Assembly (NCBI RefSeq): GCF_028435365.1
Contig: NZ_JAGTJJ010000031.1
Coordinates: 76,983-140,982 of the forward strand
Reading direction: 5' to 3'
DNA from: Polyangium jinanense
Lineage (GTDB): Bacteria > Myxococcota > Polyangia > Polyangiales > Polyangiaceae
Length of the DNA stretch: 64,000 nucleotides
Shown: positions 1-8,361 of the stretch, one piece after another
Layout: each line of letters opens with the position of its first letter
Numbering within the stretch: the first letter of the stretch is position 1
Translations under genes and position numbers: made by a program
Notes under the pieces: generated by a model
Databases searched by the model: none
The model's input: the letters and a program-made list of their open reading frames with translations, nothing else
What the model was told of the DNA's origin: nothing

Positions 1-1108
1 GCTGGCACTTGCCGGCCGTGCAGACCTCGCCGAAGGGACACGCCGTGCCGCAGGCGCCGCAATTCAGCGGGTCGAGCGACAGGTCGCTGCACTTGCCATT
101 GCAGACCGTGGTGCCGCCGACGCAGGCGAGCTGGCACATCCCGTTCGAGCAGACCTGGCCGTTCGGACACGCCGTGCCGCACATGCCGCAGTTCAGCGGG
201 TCGACGGTGGTATCGACACACTTGCCATTGCAGTTCGTCGTGCCGCCGACGCAGGCGAGGCCGCATTGGCCGTTCGCGCAGACCTGGCCGGCCGCGCAGG
301 CCGTGCCGCACATGCCGCAATTCGTCGGGTCGATGGTGGTATCGACGCACTTGCCATTGCAGTTCGTCGTGCCGCCGACGCATTGCGTGGCGCACTGGCC
401 GTTCGAGCAAGCCTGGCCGGCCGGGCACGCCGTGCCGCACATGCCGCAGTTCAGCGCGTCGATGGTGAGGTCGACGCACTTGCCATTGCAGTTCGTCGTG
501 CCGCCGACGCAGGCGAGGCCGCATTGCCCGTTCGCGCAGACCTCGCCGGCCGCGCAGGCCGTGCCGCACATGCCGCAGTTCGTCGGGTCGATGGTCGTGT
601 CGACGCACTTGCCCTCGCAGTTCGTCGTGCCGCCGACGCATTGCGTGCCACACTGGCCGGCCGAGCAGACCTCACCGGCCGCGCAGGCCGTGCCGCACGT
701 GCCGCAGTTCGTCGGGTCGATGGTCGTGTCGACGCATTTGCCTTCGCAGTTCGTCGTGCCGCCGGCACACGCGAGGCCGCACATCCCCGCGGTGCAGGTC
801 TCGCCGGCCGCGCACGCCTTGCCACACGCGCCGCAGTTGTTCGGATCGATGTCGGTGAGCGTGCAGGTGCCGTCGCAGTCGGTTTGTCCGGACGGACACG
901 TTTCGCCGCCGCCGGTGCCGCCGGTGCCGCCGCCCGCGCCACCGCTGCCGCCGTTGCCGCCGGTCGCGCCGGCGCCGCCATTGCCGTCGGTCGTGTTCGA
1001 TCCGCCGCCGTCGCTACACCCCGTCCACGAAGCCACGGCGAGGCTCATGAAAGCCGCCGTGAGCGCCCATCGCCACCCCCCGCGGGGGGACTGCGCTTTG
1101 CTACTCAT
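1..1108 (-). CDS. Cys-rich modular lipoprotein (3' end outside window)
   Basis: The reading frame opens at the ATG ending at 1108 and runs off the left edge, giving 369 codons without a stop. The N-terminus has a hydrophobic stretch ending in a lipobox-like SWTGC, so a secreted lipoprotein is likely. A Gly-rich linker of GGNGG/GGTGG type follows. Then come about seven repeats of roughly 40 residues with the pattern NCxGKCVDTTIDPxNCGxCGxAC, then GxxCxxGxCxxxCxGGTT, with around eight cysteines per repeat. Such Cys-rich repeats are common in secreted myxobacterial proteins of unknown role; disulfide-stabilised surface or binding modules are the usual inference. The strong open frame on the opposite strand is an artefact of the same repeats. 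The product family is clear, its function is not. Confidence 0.8.
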   Translation of the reverse strand, partial: MSSKAQSPRGGWRWALTAAFMSLAVASWTGCSDGGGSNTTDGNGGAGATGGNGGSGGAGGGTGGTGGGETCPSGQTDCDGTCTLTDIDPNNCGACGKACAAGETCTAGMCGLACAGGTTNCEGKCVDTTIDPTNCGTCGTACAAGEVCSAGQCGTQCVGGTTNCEGKCVDTTIDPTNCGMCGTACAAGEVCANGQCGLACVGGTTNCNGKCVDLTIDALNCGMCGTACPAGQACSNGQCATQCVGGTTNCNGKCVDTTIDPTNCGMCGTACAAGQVCANGQCGLACVGGTTNCNGKCVDTTVDPLNCGMCGTACPNGQVCSNGMCQLACVGGTTVCNGKCSDLSLDPLNCGACGTACPFGEVCTAGKCQ

Positions 1109-1422
1109 TGCTGTTGGAACCTTCCTGGAAAGCAGGCACATCTCGATTCGAGCGGTTCATTTCTGTCCCCCACCGCACGGTCTTTCGCGTTCGTCGGCGC
1201 TCCGGCCGCACGCGCGGTACTTTTTCAGGCGACCATGCCGCAGTTTTCGGAAGGAAATGATCCGCTGGAATCGCCCCGGGGACCGTCCCTCGGGCGACCG
1301 ACCTTACCACTGCTTGGACGGACGTGGAAGCGTCGGACGATTCTCGGAAGGACGTGGAATGTCCGATGACCAGGGAAAATGTCTGTTAAAGCGGCATTCT
1401 GTCTAGCAAAGTGGAATCGCTG
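1109..1422. other. intergenic region with a 30-bp-spaced direct repeat
   Basis: This 314-bp gap lies between the GMC oxidoreductase stop and the Cys-rich lipoprotein start, both on the minus strand. GGACGTGGAA occurs at 1320-1329 and again at 1350-1359, about 210-250 bp upstream of the lipoprotein start. The spacing is close to three helical turns, which fits a protein-binding site, but no clear promoter was recognised. No gene was seen. Confidence 0.35.
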
Positions 1423-3447
1423 CTAGCCTAGCCGCTGATGGAGGATTTCGGCGGCGCGCAGGGCCATGGCCATGATGGTCATCTGCGGGTTCACGCCGAG
1501 GGACGACGGGATGGCGCTGCCGTCGCATACGTAGAGTCCGGCGACGTCGTGAGCCTCGTGGTCGGGGCCGAGGCAGGAGCGGGCAGGATTGGTTCCGATA
1601 CGGCACGTTCCGAGGGGGTGGTACGCCGTCACCTCGATGTCGCTCGGCTGAATGCGGCTCGACCGGAGCCGGGCAAGGGCCTCTTTCGTGCTCACCTCGT
1701 CATGACCCGCGACGAAAGGCAGGACGCGGCGCGCGCCGGCGGCCTGAAAGACGTCGCAGAGGATCTCGACGCCGCGCTGGAGGAGCCGCGTATCCCGCTC
1801 GTTCATGCGATAAAAGAGCAGCGGTCGGCCGCCGGGGCCCGTGCGGACCTCGCCGCGGCTATGGTCCTGGATCATGAAGCCGAACGTCGCGAGGTATGGG
1901 TATTTTTCCATCACCTCGACGTACCTCGGCCCCGACCAGGGTACGCCGAGCGCGGCGACGTCGAACGGGAGCGAGCCACCCTCGAAGAGCAGGCCTTCCT
2001 CGGCGAAATGGTCGATCGAATACCCTTGCGGGATCCCGTTCCATTGATCGACGCGGTCGTCGAAGAGCGCCATCACCTTCGAGGCGGGGTGGATCGAGAG
2101 GTTTTTCCCGAGCATCCCCGAGGACAAACACGCGCCGCTGCGGCGGAGGAGGAGCGGCGTCATGAGCGCGCCGCCGGCGACGACGACGGCATCCGCGCGG
2201 ACGCGGAGGCGCGGGGCGCGGCCGTTCGTCCGTTCGGCGCCGAGCGTCGCGGTGACGCCGCGGGCGCGTCCGGCCACGATGTCGACGAAATCGACGCGCG
2301 CGGCCGTCACGAGCTCGGCGCCGCGAGCGAGCGCGGCGGGCACGTAACTCACGTCGGTGGAGCGCTTGGCGCCCGTGGGGCAGCCGAAGCAGCAAATGCC
2401 TTGGCCGTCGCAATCGGGGGCGTTGCGGGTGAGCGCGTGGTGATGCAGTCCCAGGTGCTCGGCGCCGCGCGCGATGATGCCGGCGATCTTGCCGAGATGA
2501 AGCGGATTCGCGGGGGCGACGCCGAGCATGGCCTCGACGCGCTCGTAATAAGGGCCGAGGCCCTCGGGCGAGAAGTCGCGGGGCAGGCCGTGATGATCAC
2601 GCCAGTAGGCGAAGGTGCGGGCGGGGGCGCGGTAGCAGGTGCCCGAGTTGATGACCGTGCTGCCGCCGACGGCGCGGCCGGCCCAAACGGGAATGTTCAC
2701 GTTGCCGAGGGCGACGGTCATTCCCTTGTCGCGATAGAGATTGCCAAACGCCCGCGAGGGCCTGCCGTTGAAGCTCGATCGCCGGTGGTAATGCCCCTCC
2801 TCCAAGAGGAGCACGGCTCGCCCGCGCGAGGCGAGCTCGTAGGCCGCGGCGGCGCCGCCCGCGCCCGTGCCGACGACGACGACCTCGCATTCGAGGTCGA
2901 GATCCGTATCGACTTCGCGCCCGTCGGTCACGCGGGCCATCCAGCGGGGTTTTTCGTCGCGCACCGTCTCGAGCTCGTAGCGGCAGCCGACGTGGCGGAA
3001 CATCTCGGGCCGGTCGAAATGCATGGCCTTGAGCGGCGTGAGCAGGACCCGGACGATCTCGCGGATCGGCAGCACGCGCGATTGCTCGAAGCGCCGGAGC
3101 GCCGAGAGCCGGTCCTCCGCGGAGAGCTCCGAGAACGGCCTTCGTTTCGTGGGCAGCGTGGAGAGCTCGACGGCCCAGAGCGAGGCCTGAAAGACGCGGA
3201 TCGCCTCGCGGGGGATGTCGGACAGGTAGCGGTGCGTGGCCTCGGCGGTCGCGCGGCCCGCCCCTTCGAGGAAACGTCCCGGGGGGAGGGCGGCCTCGGC
3301 GACCGCCGTCAGGATGTCGAGCTCACGCGCGGAGAGCCACCGGTCTCGGTCGGCGCGTGCGGGGGCCGGCGCCTTGCGACGCAGGCCACGCGAGAGGCCC
3401 GCGGGATCGCTGGGGACGGAGAGCGAAGGGTCCGGGTGAGCAACCAT
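1423..3447 (-). CDS. GMC family oxidoreductase (long-chain alcohol oxidase-like)
   Basis: A 674-residue flavoenzyme predicted to oxidise an alcohol with FAD. Residues about 35-155 form a helical N-terminal extension resembling that of long-chain fatty alcohol oxidases. The dinucleotide-binding motif GTGAGG is at 193-198, followed by an acidic strand end (LLLEEG). A Cys-rich segment ICCFGCPTGAK lies in the middle of the chain, typical of this GMC subgroup. The C-terminal GMC domain carries YHPLGTCRIG and VNPQMT, which hold the catalytic His and Asn of the family. The start is the first in-frame ATG after an inverted repeat at 3457-3504. The family is certain; fatty alcohol as substrate is inferred from the extension and the Cys motif. 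Confidence 0.85.
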   Translation of the reverse strand: MVAHPDPSLSVPSDPAGLSRGLRRKAPAPARADRDRWLSARELDILTAVAEAALPPGRFLEGAGRATAEATHRYLSDIPREAIRVFQASLWAVELSTLPTKRRPFSELSAEDRLSALRRFEQSRVLPIREIVRVLLTPLKAMHFDRPEMFRHVGCRYELETVRDEKPRWMARVTDGREVDTDLDLECEVVVVGTGAGGAAAAYELASRGRAVLLLEEGHYHRRSSFNGRPSRAFGNLYRDKGMTVALGNVNIPVWAGRAVGGSTVINSGTCYRAPARTFAYWRDHHGLPRDFSPEGLGPYYERVEAMLGVAPANPLHLGKIAGIIARGAEHLGLHHHALTRNAPDCDGQGICCFGCPTGAKRSTDVSYVPAALARGAELVTAARVDFVDIVAGRARGVTATLGAERTNGRAPRLRVRADAVVVAGGALMTPLLLRRSGACLSSGMLGKNLSIHPASKVMALFDDRVDQWNGIPQGYSIDHFAEEGLLFEGGSLPFDVAALGVPWSGPRYVEVMEKYPYLATFGFMIQDHSRGEVRTGPGGRPLLFYRMNERDTRLLQRGVEILCDVFQAAGARRVLPFVAGHDEVSTKEALARLRSSRIQPSDIEVTAYHPLGTCRIGTNPARSCLGPDHEAHDVAGLYVCDGSAIPSSLGVNPQMTIMAMALRAAEILHQRLG

Positions 3448-3456
3448 GCGTGGCTC

Positions 3457-3504
3457 CCTTGTGTACTAAAAATTCTGTAGCGAAAGAACGCACAGAATAC
3501 AAGG
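3457..3504. promoter_or_regulatory. nested inverted repeat upstream of the GMC oxidoreductase
   Basis: Outer arms CCTTGT (3457-3462) and ACAAGG (3499-3504) enclose inner arms ATTCTGT (3472-3478) and ACAGAAT (3492-3498). The dyad begins 9 bp upstream of the GMC start codon, where a repressor of the TetR or a similar class would act. Local base composition is AT-richer than its surroundings, consistent with a promoter. Which protein binds is unknown. Confidence 0.45.
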
Positions 3505-3548
3505 GGGCGAACACGGCCGTGCCGCAGCGCGCCGCGGCCGGGGGGTTT

Positions 3549-3582
3549 GGGGGCGCAGCTCGGCTCGCCGAGCGTAGCCCCC
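3549..3582. terminator. REP-like hairpin after the AstA-family gene
   Basis: GGGGGC (3549-3554) pairs with GCCCCC (3577-3582), and GCTCGGC pairs with GCCGAGC inside it with a 2-nt loop. It lies 5 bp beyond the stop of the minus-strand gene at 3588. A closely related element is found at 6064-6098 and a partial one at 4645-4661, so it is a dispersed repeat probably used as a terminator. There is no U-tract. Confidence 0.6.
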
Positions 3583-3587
3583 AAGCG

Positions 3588-4616
3588 TCATTCGATCGGG
3601 AGGACGATGAGCGGGCTCGAGTGGTGGAGGTTGAGCGTCTCCCAGGCCTCGTCGTCGATCGCGACGCCGCGCGGGCCCTCGCGCAGGTGGCCGAGGACGG
3701 CCCGGAAGAACGGGGGCTCGGGCATCTCGACGGCGAGGATGCCTTTGCGGTCGCCGGGGCTCGGGGCGTAGGGGCGATCGGCGCGGGTGCGCTTCGTGTC
3801 GGCGATGAGCGTGATCTCATCCATCCGCGCCGTGTAGTGCGGGCCGCCGTCGAAGGGGTCGACGCGGTGGGCGTAGCGGAAGCCGATGCGGCGCAGGAGT
3901 TTTTCCACGCCGCGGGTCTGCATGCCCGTCTTGCCGATGACCTTCTGCGCGTCCTCGGGCAGGAGCGACGCGTGGATGGGTCCTTCGGGGAAGAGGCCCT
4001 TGATGAACTCCTTGTTCTTCTTCGAGAGCCGGTCGGCCTCGGCGTACGTCATGTCCGTGAAGCGCCGGCCGAGGGCCTCCCAGAGGTGGCTCGTGCCGTC
4101 GGGCTCGAGCGGGGGCAGGAGCTCGGCGAGGACCTCCTGCTGGAAGAGCTCGCGGTGGGCGGCGAGATAGAGGAACCGCACATACGAGATGAGCGTGCCG
4201 AGCCGGTCGGTGCGGCGGTACTCGGGCATGATCACGAGGCCGCCGATCTCGGTCGGGCCGTCGTACGAGTAGCCGATGCGCAGGAGCGTGTGGTGGAAGT
4301 GCCGGTCGATCGTGGCCGAGTACCGCTCCTCGTCGAGCACGTCGAAGTAGATGTAGGGCGCGCCGCGCCGGCCGAGCTGCGCGATGATCATCGACGTGCC
4401 GACGATGTGCTGCTTTTCGTTGTCGATGAGCACGAAGACGTACTGCCGCAGGCGTGGATCCTTGATCTCGCCGGTGAAGCTCTTGTGGGAGACACTCACG
4501 ATCTCGTGAATCTCGTCCCGATCGTGCGGCAGGTTGACCGAGTTGAGGTGTCGCGCGACGCGGAGCATCTGCTCCTCATCACCGAGGGTGGCGGCGCGAA
4601 TCTCGTAGGGCAGCAT
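3588..4616 (-). CDS. arginine N-succinyltransferase family acyltransferase
   Basis: A 342-residue protein, the usual length for AstA. It has the GNAT-like opening (YEIRAATLGDEEQMLRVAR), the GTSMIIAQLGRRGAPYIYFDV stretch and the conserved EIGGLVIMPEYRR segment of this family. It lacks the other arginine-succinyltransferase pathway (ast) genes as neighbours, so a role in ammonia-producing arginine catabolism is not supported by context. It may acylate another amine. In this stretch it lies between the FGE-type lipoprotein gene and the GMC gene on the same strand, with hairpins before and after it, so it is probably transcribed alone. Confidence 0.75.
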   Translation of the reverse strand: MLPYEIRAATLGDEEQMLRVARHLNSVNLPHDRDEIHEIVSVSHKSFTGEIKDPRLRQYVFVLIDNEKQHIVGTSMIIAQLGRRGAPYIYFDVLDEERYSATIDRHFHHTLLRIGYSYDGPTEIGGLVIMPEYRRTDRLGTLISYVRFLYLAAHRELFQQEVLAELLPPLEPDGTSHLWEALGRRFTDMTYAEADRLSKKNKEFIKGLFPEGPIHASLLPEDAQKVIGKTGMQTRGVEKLLRRIGFRYAHRVDPFDGGPHYTARMDEITLIADTKRTRADRPYAPSPGDRKGILAVEMPEPPFFRAVLGHLREGPRGVAIDDEAWETLNLHHSSPLIVLPIE

Positions 4617-4644
4617 GGGAAACTGAGGCTCGGGTGGCGCGGTG

Positions 4645-4661
4645 GCTCGGCTTGTCCGAGC
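4645..4661. repeat. partial copy of the REP-like hairpin
   Basis: GCTCGG (4645-4650), loop CTTGT, CCGAGC (4656-4661) is identical to the inner stem of the element at 6064-6098. It lies between the FGE gene stop (4774) and the AstA-family start (4616), with a second G-run/C-run pair (GGGGTCCCCC) just after it. Confidence 0.55.
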
Positions 4662-4773
4662 TCAGCGGGGTCCCCCAGAGGCGCGACAGCCTAGATGGGC
4701 GAGCGGCCTTAGGCCACCTGGGACGGTGACGAGCTCCGGCGGCCCCGCGAAAACCGCACCCCCGGTGGGTGCG

Positions 4774-6024
4774 TTAACCCGAACAGCATGCGCTCGTCCA
4801 GTTCTCGCCCATATCCCGTTTTGTGCAGCCGTCGCCGGCGATGACCGGGTTCCGGCTGTAAAACGTGCCTCCCTCGTAACGATAAGCCGCAGGGCGTCCG
4901 GCGTAATGCGCCTTGCAATCATCGTCGAATCGAGGCGTGCGGGTGCGGCGGACGGGCGCGGGCTCAGAGGCGGGGGGAACGGCCGCGGGGGCGGTCGTGG
5001 CGGCTGGGGTCGCGGCGACCTCGGCGACGGGCAGGGCGACGCCACCGAGCGAGCAAGCTTTCCCATTCCACGAGAGGCCGGGCTCACACATGGGTGCGCC
5101 CTTCACACGGACGCAGGCAGCGCCGCGGGGCTCGGTCTCGGGAGGGCAGGTGAGGGGGGTTTGCGACTTCGCGCAACGCACGCCGAGTGAGGCGCTCCAC
5201 TTGGTGGGTTCGTAACGATTGCGCAGGGCCGTGCGGAGCCACTTGGGGAAGCGGCGGCTCCAGCTTCCGCCGCGGTAGACGCGGTGGGTGCCGGTGGTGA
5301 GCTCGTCCGGGTAGGAGCCGTAAACGGTGGAGGTCCATTCCCACACATTGCCCGACATGTCGTACAGGCCGAAGGCGCCGGCGGGGAACGAGGCGACGGG
5401 GCAGGTGCCGGGGTGGTCGTAGCAGGCGTGTTTCTCGTCGGGCGGGTCGTCGCCCCAGGAGAACTTGCGGTGCTCGCTACCGGCGCGGGCGGCGTACTCC
5501 CACTCGCGTTCGGTGGGCAGGCGCTTCTTGGCGAAGGCGCAGTAGGCCTCGGCCTGGGGGAAGTCGATGCAGCTGATGGGGTGATCCGCCTTGTCGGGGG
5601 CGTCGCCGGGGCAGAAGGTCTCGCCGGTGTGCGCGGGGGTGCAAGCGCCGGCGGCGACGCAGGCGCGGTAGGCGGCGACGGTGACCTCGGTGCGGTCGAG
5701 ATAGAAGCCGGCGAGGACGACCTCGTGCATCGGCTTCTCCTCGGGCAGCCCCTCGAGCGCGCGTGAGCCCATGAGGTAGATGGCCGGCGGGAGGGCGATC
5801 ATGCCCTCGGGCGGAGGCTCGGGCGCGGGAGCGGAAGCGGAAGCGGCGGCGGAAGCGGAAGCGGAAGCGGCGGCGGAAGCGGAAGCGGGAGCGGTTGCGG
5901 CTGCGGCTGCGGCGACGTTCGTCGAGGCGGGCGCGGGCGCGGGCGATGCCTCGACGCTGCATCCGAGGGCCACGACGGAGAGCAGCGCAAGGAGCAAGGC
6001 CCGACGATCCACGGCGCGGAGCAT
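4774..6024 (-). CDS. formylglycine-generating enzyme family lipoprotein
   Basis: The start is taken at the ATG ending at 6024, giving 416 residues, because it places a lipoprotein signal (LLLALLSVVALGCS) at the N-terminus; the frame is open further upstream. An Ala/Ser/Pro-rich linker encoded by simple GC-rich repeats follows. The FGE-sulfatase (SUMF1) domain is shown by IYLMGSRALEG, FYLDRTEVTVAAYRACV, RLPTEREWEYAARAG and YDMSGNVWEWT. It is exported and lipid-anchored, unlike classical FGE, and the active-site cysteine pair is not obvious, so it is more likely a lectin-like or structural member. About 55 C-terminal residues form a separate Cys-containing tail ending in SACCSG. Confidence 0.8.
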   Translation of the reverse strand: MLRAVDRRALLLALLSVVALGCSVEASPAPAPASTNVAAAAAATAPASASAAASASASAAASASAPAPEPPPEGMIALPPAIYLMGSRALEGLPEEKPMHEVVLAGFYLDRTEVTVAAYRACVAAGACTPAHTGETFCPGDAPDKADHPISCIDFPQAEAYCAFAKKRLPTEREWEYAARAGSEHRKFSWGDDPPDEKHACYDHPGTCPVASFPAGAFGLYDMSGNVWEWTSTVYGSYPDELTTGTHRVYRGGSWSRRFPKWLRTALRNRYEPTKWSASLGVRCAKSQTPLTCPPETEPRGAACVRVKGAPMCEPGLSWNGKACSLGGVALPVAEVAATPAATTAPAAVPPASEPAPVRRTRTPRFDDDCKAHYAGRPAAYRYEGGTFYSRNPVIAGDGCTKRDMGENWTSACCSG

Positions 6025-6063
6025 GCCGACAGTCGACGACGGTCTGCAAACAAAAGGGGGCTT

Positions 6064-6098
6064 GGGGGCGTAGCTCGGCTTGTCCGAGCGTAGCCCCC
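6064..6098. terminator. REP-like hairpin after aroE
   Basis: GGGGGC (6064-6069), then GTA, then GCTCGG pairing with CCGAGC across CTTGT, then GTA and GCCCCC (6093-6098). It is a near copy of the element at 3549-3582, including the preceding G-rich run. It lies 33 bp beyond the aroE stop and before the FGE start. Confidence 0.6.
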
Positions 6099-6131
6099 AT
6101 CGTTTGACAGAGGGCCTGCCTCGGGCCGGGC

Positions 6132-6965
6132 TCACCCGAGCATGGCGATCTGCTCCCGAAGCGCGGCATCCATCGCGTCGAGCGGCGCTCGCTCGCCCGT
6201 GTAGAGCTCGAACTGCCGCGCCGCCTGGTGCAAGAGCATGCGCCCGCCGTGGATCACCCGCGCGCCTCGCCGGCTCGCCGCGCGAACGAGCGCCGTTTCG
6301 ATCGGCTTGTACACGATGTCCATCACGAGCAGCCCCGCGGGGATCGCCTCCTCCGGCACCGGGCTCGTCGCCGCGATCTCTCCCATGCCCACGGACGTCG
6401 CGTTCACCACGATGTCGTAGTCCCCCGCGTTCCGCGCCTCCTCCACGCCGGCCGCGCGTCCTCCGACCTCGGCCGCGAGCGCCTCGGCCTTGTCGAGGCT
6501 CCGGTTCGTCACGACAACCTTCGCGCCTGCATCCGCGAGCCCGTGCGCCACCGCGCGCCCGGCCCCGCCGGCCCCGAGCACGAGCGCGCGCGCGCCCGAC
6601 ACCTTCGCGACCTCTTCGAGCGCGCGCACCGCGCCCACGCAGTCAGTGTTGTACCCGAGGAGCCGCCCGTCCTCCTGCACGACCGTGTTCACCGCGCCGA
6701 TCCTCGCCGCGAGGGGATCGATCGCGTCGAGCAGCGGGAGGATCTGCTGCTTGTACGGCATCGACACGCCGAGCCCGCGGATCCCGAGCGCGCGCATGCC
6801 CGTGATCGCGCCGCCGAGATCGGTCACGCGGAACGGCACGTACGTGAACGGCAAGCCGAGCGCGCGGTAGCCCGCCAGATGCATCGCGGAGCCGAGGGAG
6901 ACCGGATAAAGCGAAATCGATCCACAGAGCGTGAGCTTCGCGCCGGAGGCGTGGGCGTTCGTCAT
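6132..6965 (-). CDS. aroE: shikimate dehydrogenase
   Basis: A 277-residue enzyme that reduces 3-dehydroshikimate to shikimate with NADPH in the aromatic amino acid pathway. The start MTNAHASG gives normal family length; the open frame continues 87 codons upstream across the lepB start and is not used. SMPYKQQ carries the catalytic Lys, AVNTVV the conserved Asn and YNTDCVGAV the substrate-binding Asp. GAGGAGRA and the following VTNRS form the NADP-binding loop. The N-terminal substrate motif reads SLYPVSLGSAMH rather than the usual HSxSP, a mild departure. It is divergent from lepB with 49 bp between start codons. Confidence 0.9.
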   Translation of the reverse strand: MTNAHASGAKLTLCGSISLYPVSLGSAMHLAGYRALGLPFTYVPFRVTDLGGAITGMRALGIRGLGVSMPYKQQILPLLDAIDPLAARIGAVNTVVQEDGRLLGYNTDCVGAVRALEEVAKVSGARALVLGAGGAGRAVAHGLADAGAKVVVTNRSLDKAEALAAEVGGRAAGVEEARNAGDYDIVVNATSVGMGEIAATSPVPEEAIPAGLLVMDIVYKPIETALVRAASRRGARVIHGGRMLLHQAARQFELYTGERAPLDAMDAALREQIAMLG

Positions 6966-7014
6966 GCGCGCAGGCTGGATCGGCCTTGGCCCTGATGCTA
7001 CCGACCACCACGCG

Positions 7015-7695
7015 ATGGCCTCGTTCGAGCCTTCCCTCACGCTCTCCGAAGAGGCTGCGCCGCCCGTCGCGTCGCGACGCAAGCGCCTCCTCGCAGCCCT
7101 CTTCAAGCGGACCCTCAAGTTCGTCGCGCTCGTCTTCGTGCTGACGGCGGCGCGCGCCTCGCTCGCCGACCAGTACCACGTGCCCACGGGTTCGATGTGG
7201 CCGACGATCGAGCCAGGCGATCGCATCTTCGTGGCGAAAGCCGCCTACGGCCTGCGCATCCCGTTCACCGAAGCCTGGCTCTTCCACCACAGGAGCCCGC
7301 GCCCCGGGGACGTCGTGGTCTTCGCCGATCCGCGCGGCGGCGCGATCCCGCTGGTCAAGCGCGTGGTCGCGACGGAGGGACAGTCTGTCGCGGTGAAGCG
7401 GGGGATCCTCTACATCGACGGTCGTCCGCAGCGCATCGAGCGGCTCCCCGACGGCCGGTTCCTCGAGCACCTCGGCGCGCTCGCGCACGAGTCGGGAGGC
7501 CGCGACTTCGAGGACTTCGGCCCTGCGGTGGTGCCTCCGGATCACCTGTTCGTGATGGGCGACAACCGCCCCGCGTCGCTCGACAGCCGGGTGATGGGCA
7601 CGGTGCCGAGCGCGCTCGTGCGCGGGCAGGTGCTCGGGGTGCTGTTCCGGGGAGAGGGGCTCGATTTCGAGCGGTTGTTCCGGTCGATCCGGTGA
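7015..7695 (+). CDS. lepB: signal peptidase I
   Basis: A 226-residue membrane serine protease that removes signal peptides of exported proteins. One N-terminal membrane anchor (about residues 33-50) is followed by PTGSMWPTIEPGD with the catalytic Ser60. IPLVKRVVATEG holds the general base Lys115, and MGDNRPASLDSR is the last conserved box. The start at 7015 (MASFEPS) is chosen because it fits the basic, then hydrophobic N-terminus; an upstream in-frame start would overlap the divergent aroE. Confidence 0.93.
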   Translation: MASFEPSLTLSEEAAPPVASRRKRLLAALFKRTLKFVALVFVLTAARASLADQYHVPTGSMWPTIEPGDRIFVAKAAYGLRIPFTEAWLFHHRSPRPGDVVVFADPRGGAIPLVKRVVATEGQSVAVKRGILYIDGRPQRIERLPDGRFLEHLGALAHESGGRDFEDFGPAVVPPDHLFVMGDNRPASLDSRVMGTVPSALVRGQVLGVLFRGEGLDFERLFRSIR

Positions 7696-7732
7696 GGGGC
7701 GGGGCGCGCGGGGATCGAGTATCCTCGGGCGC

Positions 7733-8353
7733 ATGAACGTGCCGGCTCGCAAGGCTCCTCCTGCTCCGCCTCCCGCGACCCTGGAGGACCTGTACGCCAT
7801 CCCCGAGGAAAAGCGGCGGCACGAGCTGATCGAGGGCTCGATCGTCGAGAAGGGGGCAGCGACCGTGCGGCATGGGAGCTCGCAGTGGGCGCTGTCTGGC
7901 TGGACAGCGCCGTTCGGTCGTCGACCTGGTGGCCGCTTCCCCGGCGGCTGGTGGTTCAGCACGGAGGTCGACGTCTTCTTCGACGCGACGAACACCTTCA
8001 TCCCGGACATCGCGGGCTGGCGACGCGAGCGCCTCCTCGAGCTCCCGACGGATTTTCCCATCCGCGTTCGCCCCGACTGGGTCTGCGAAATTCTCTCGAC
8101 GAACCGACGCAACGATCTCGTCAAGAAGAAGCGCGTCTACCATCGGCACGAGGTCCCTCACTACTGGATCGTCGATCCGGTCGAGGAGAGCCTGTCCGTG
8201 TATCGCTGGGAGCCTGCCGGCTACCTGGAGATCCTCGTCGCCGAACGCGGCGAGCGGGTTCGCGCCGAGCCGTTCGACGCGATCCCGCTCCAGGTAGGCA
8301 TTCTTTTCGGGGACGACGAAGAGGACGAAGAGCCCGCAGCCGGCGAGCTCTGA
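7733..8353 (+). CDS. Uma2 family (DUF820) putative endonuclease
   Basis: A 206-residue protein with the Uma2 layout: RHELIEGSIVEKG near the N-terminus, PDIAGWRRERL in the middle, WVCEILS and KKKRVYHRHEVPHYWIVDP. The family has a PD-(D/E)xK nuclease-like fold with unknown substrates. Members are abundant in cyanobacteria and myxobacteria. The C-terminus is acidic (DDEEDEE). It follows lepB by 37 bp on the same strand and ends 8 bp before the convergent ftsH stop. Confidence 0.82.
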   Translation: MNVPARKAPPAPPPATLEDLYAIPEEKRRHELIEGSIVEKGAATVRHGSSQWALSGWTAPFGRRPGGRFPGGWWFSTEVDVFFDATNTFIPDIAGWRRERLLELPTDFPIRVRPDWVCEILSTNRRNDLVKKKRVYHRHEVPHYWIVDPVEESLSVYRWEPAGYLEILVAERGERVRAEPFDAIPLQVGILFGDDEEDEEPAAGEL

Positions 8354-8361
8354 TCCCCCTC

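Noticed and set aside
9..1406. A 465-codon open frame on the + strand over the Cys-rich repeats
   Set aside because: It mirrors the minus-strand Cys-rich gene; the opposite frame has a signal peptide and a regular Cys pattern, while this one is a low-complexity Pro/His product.
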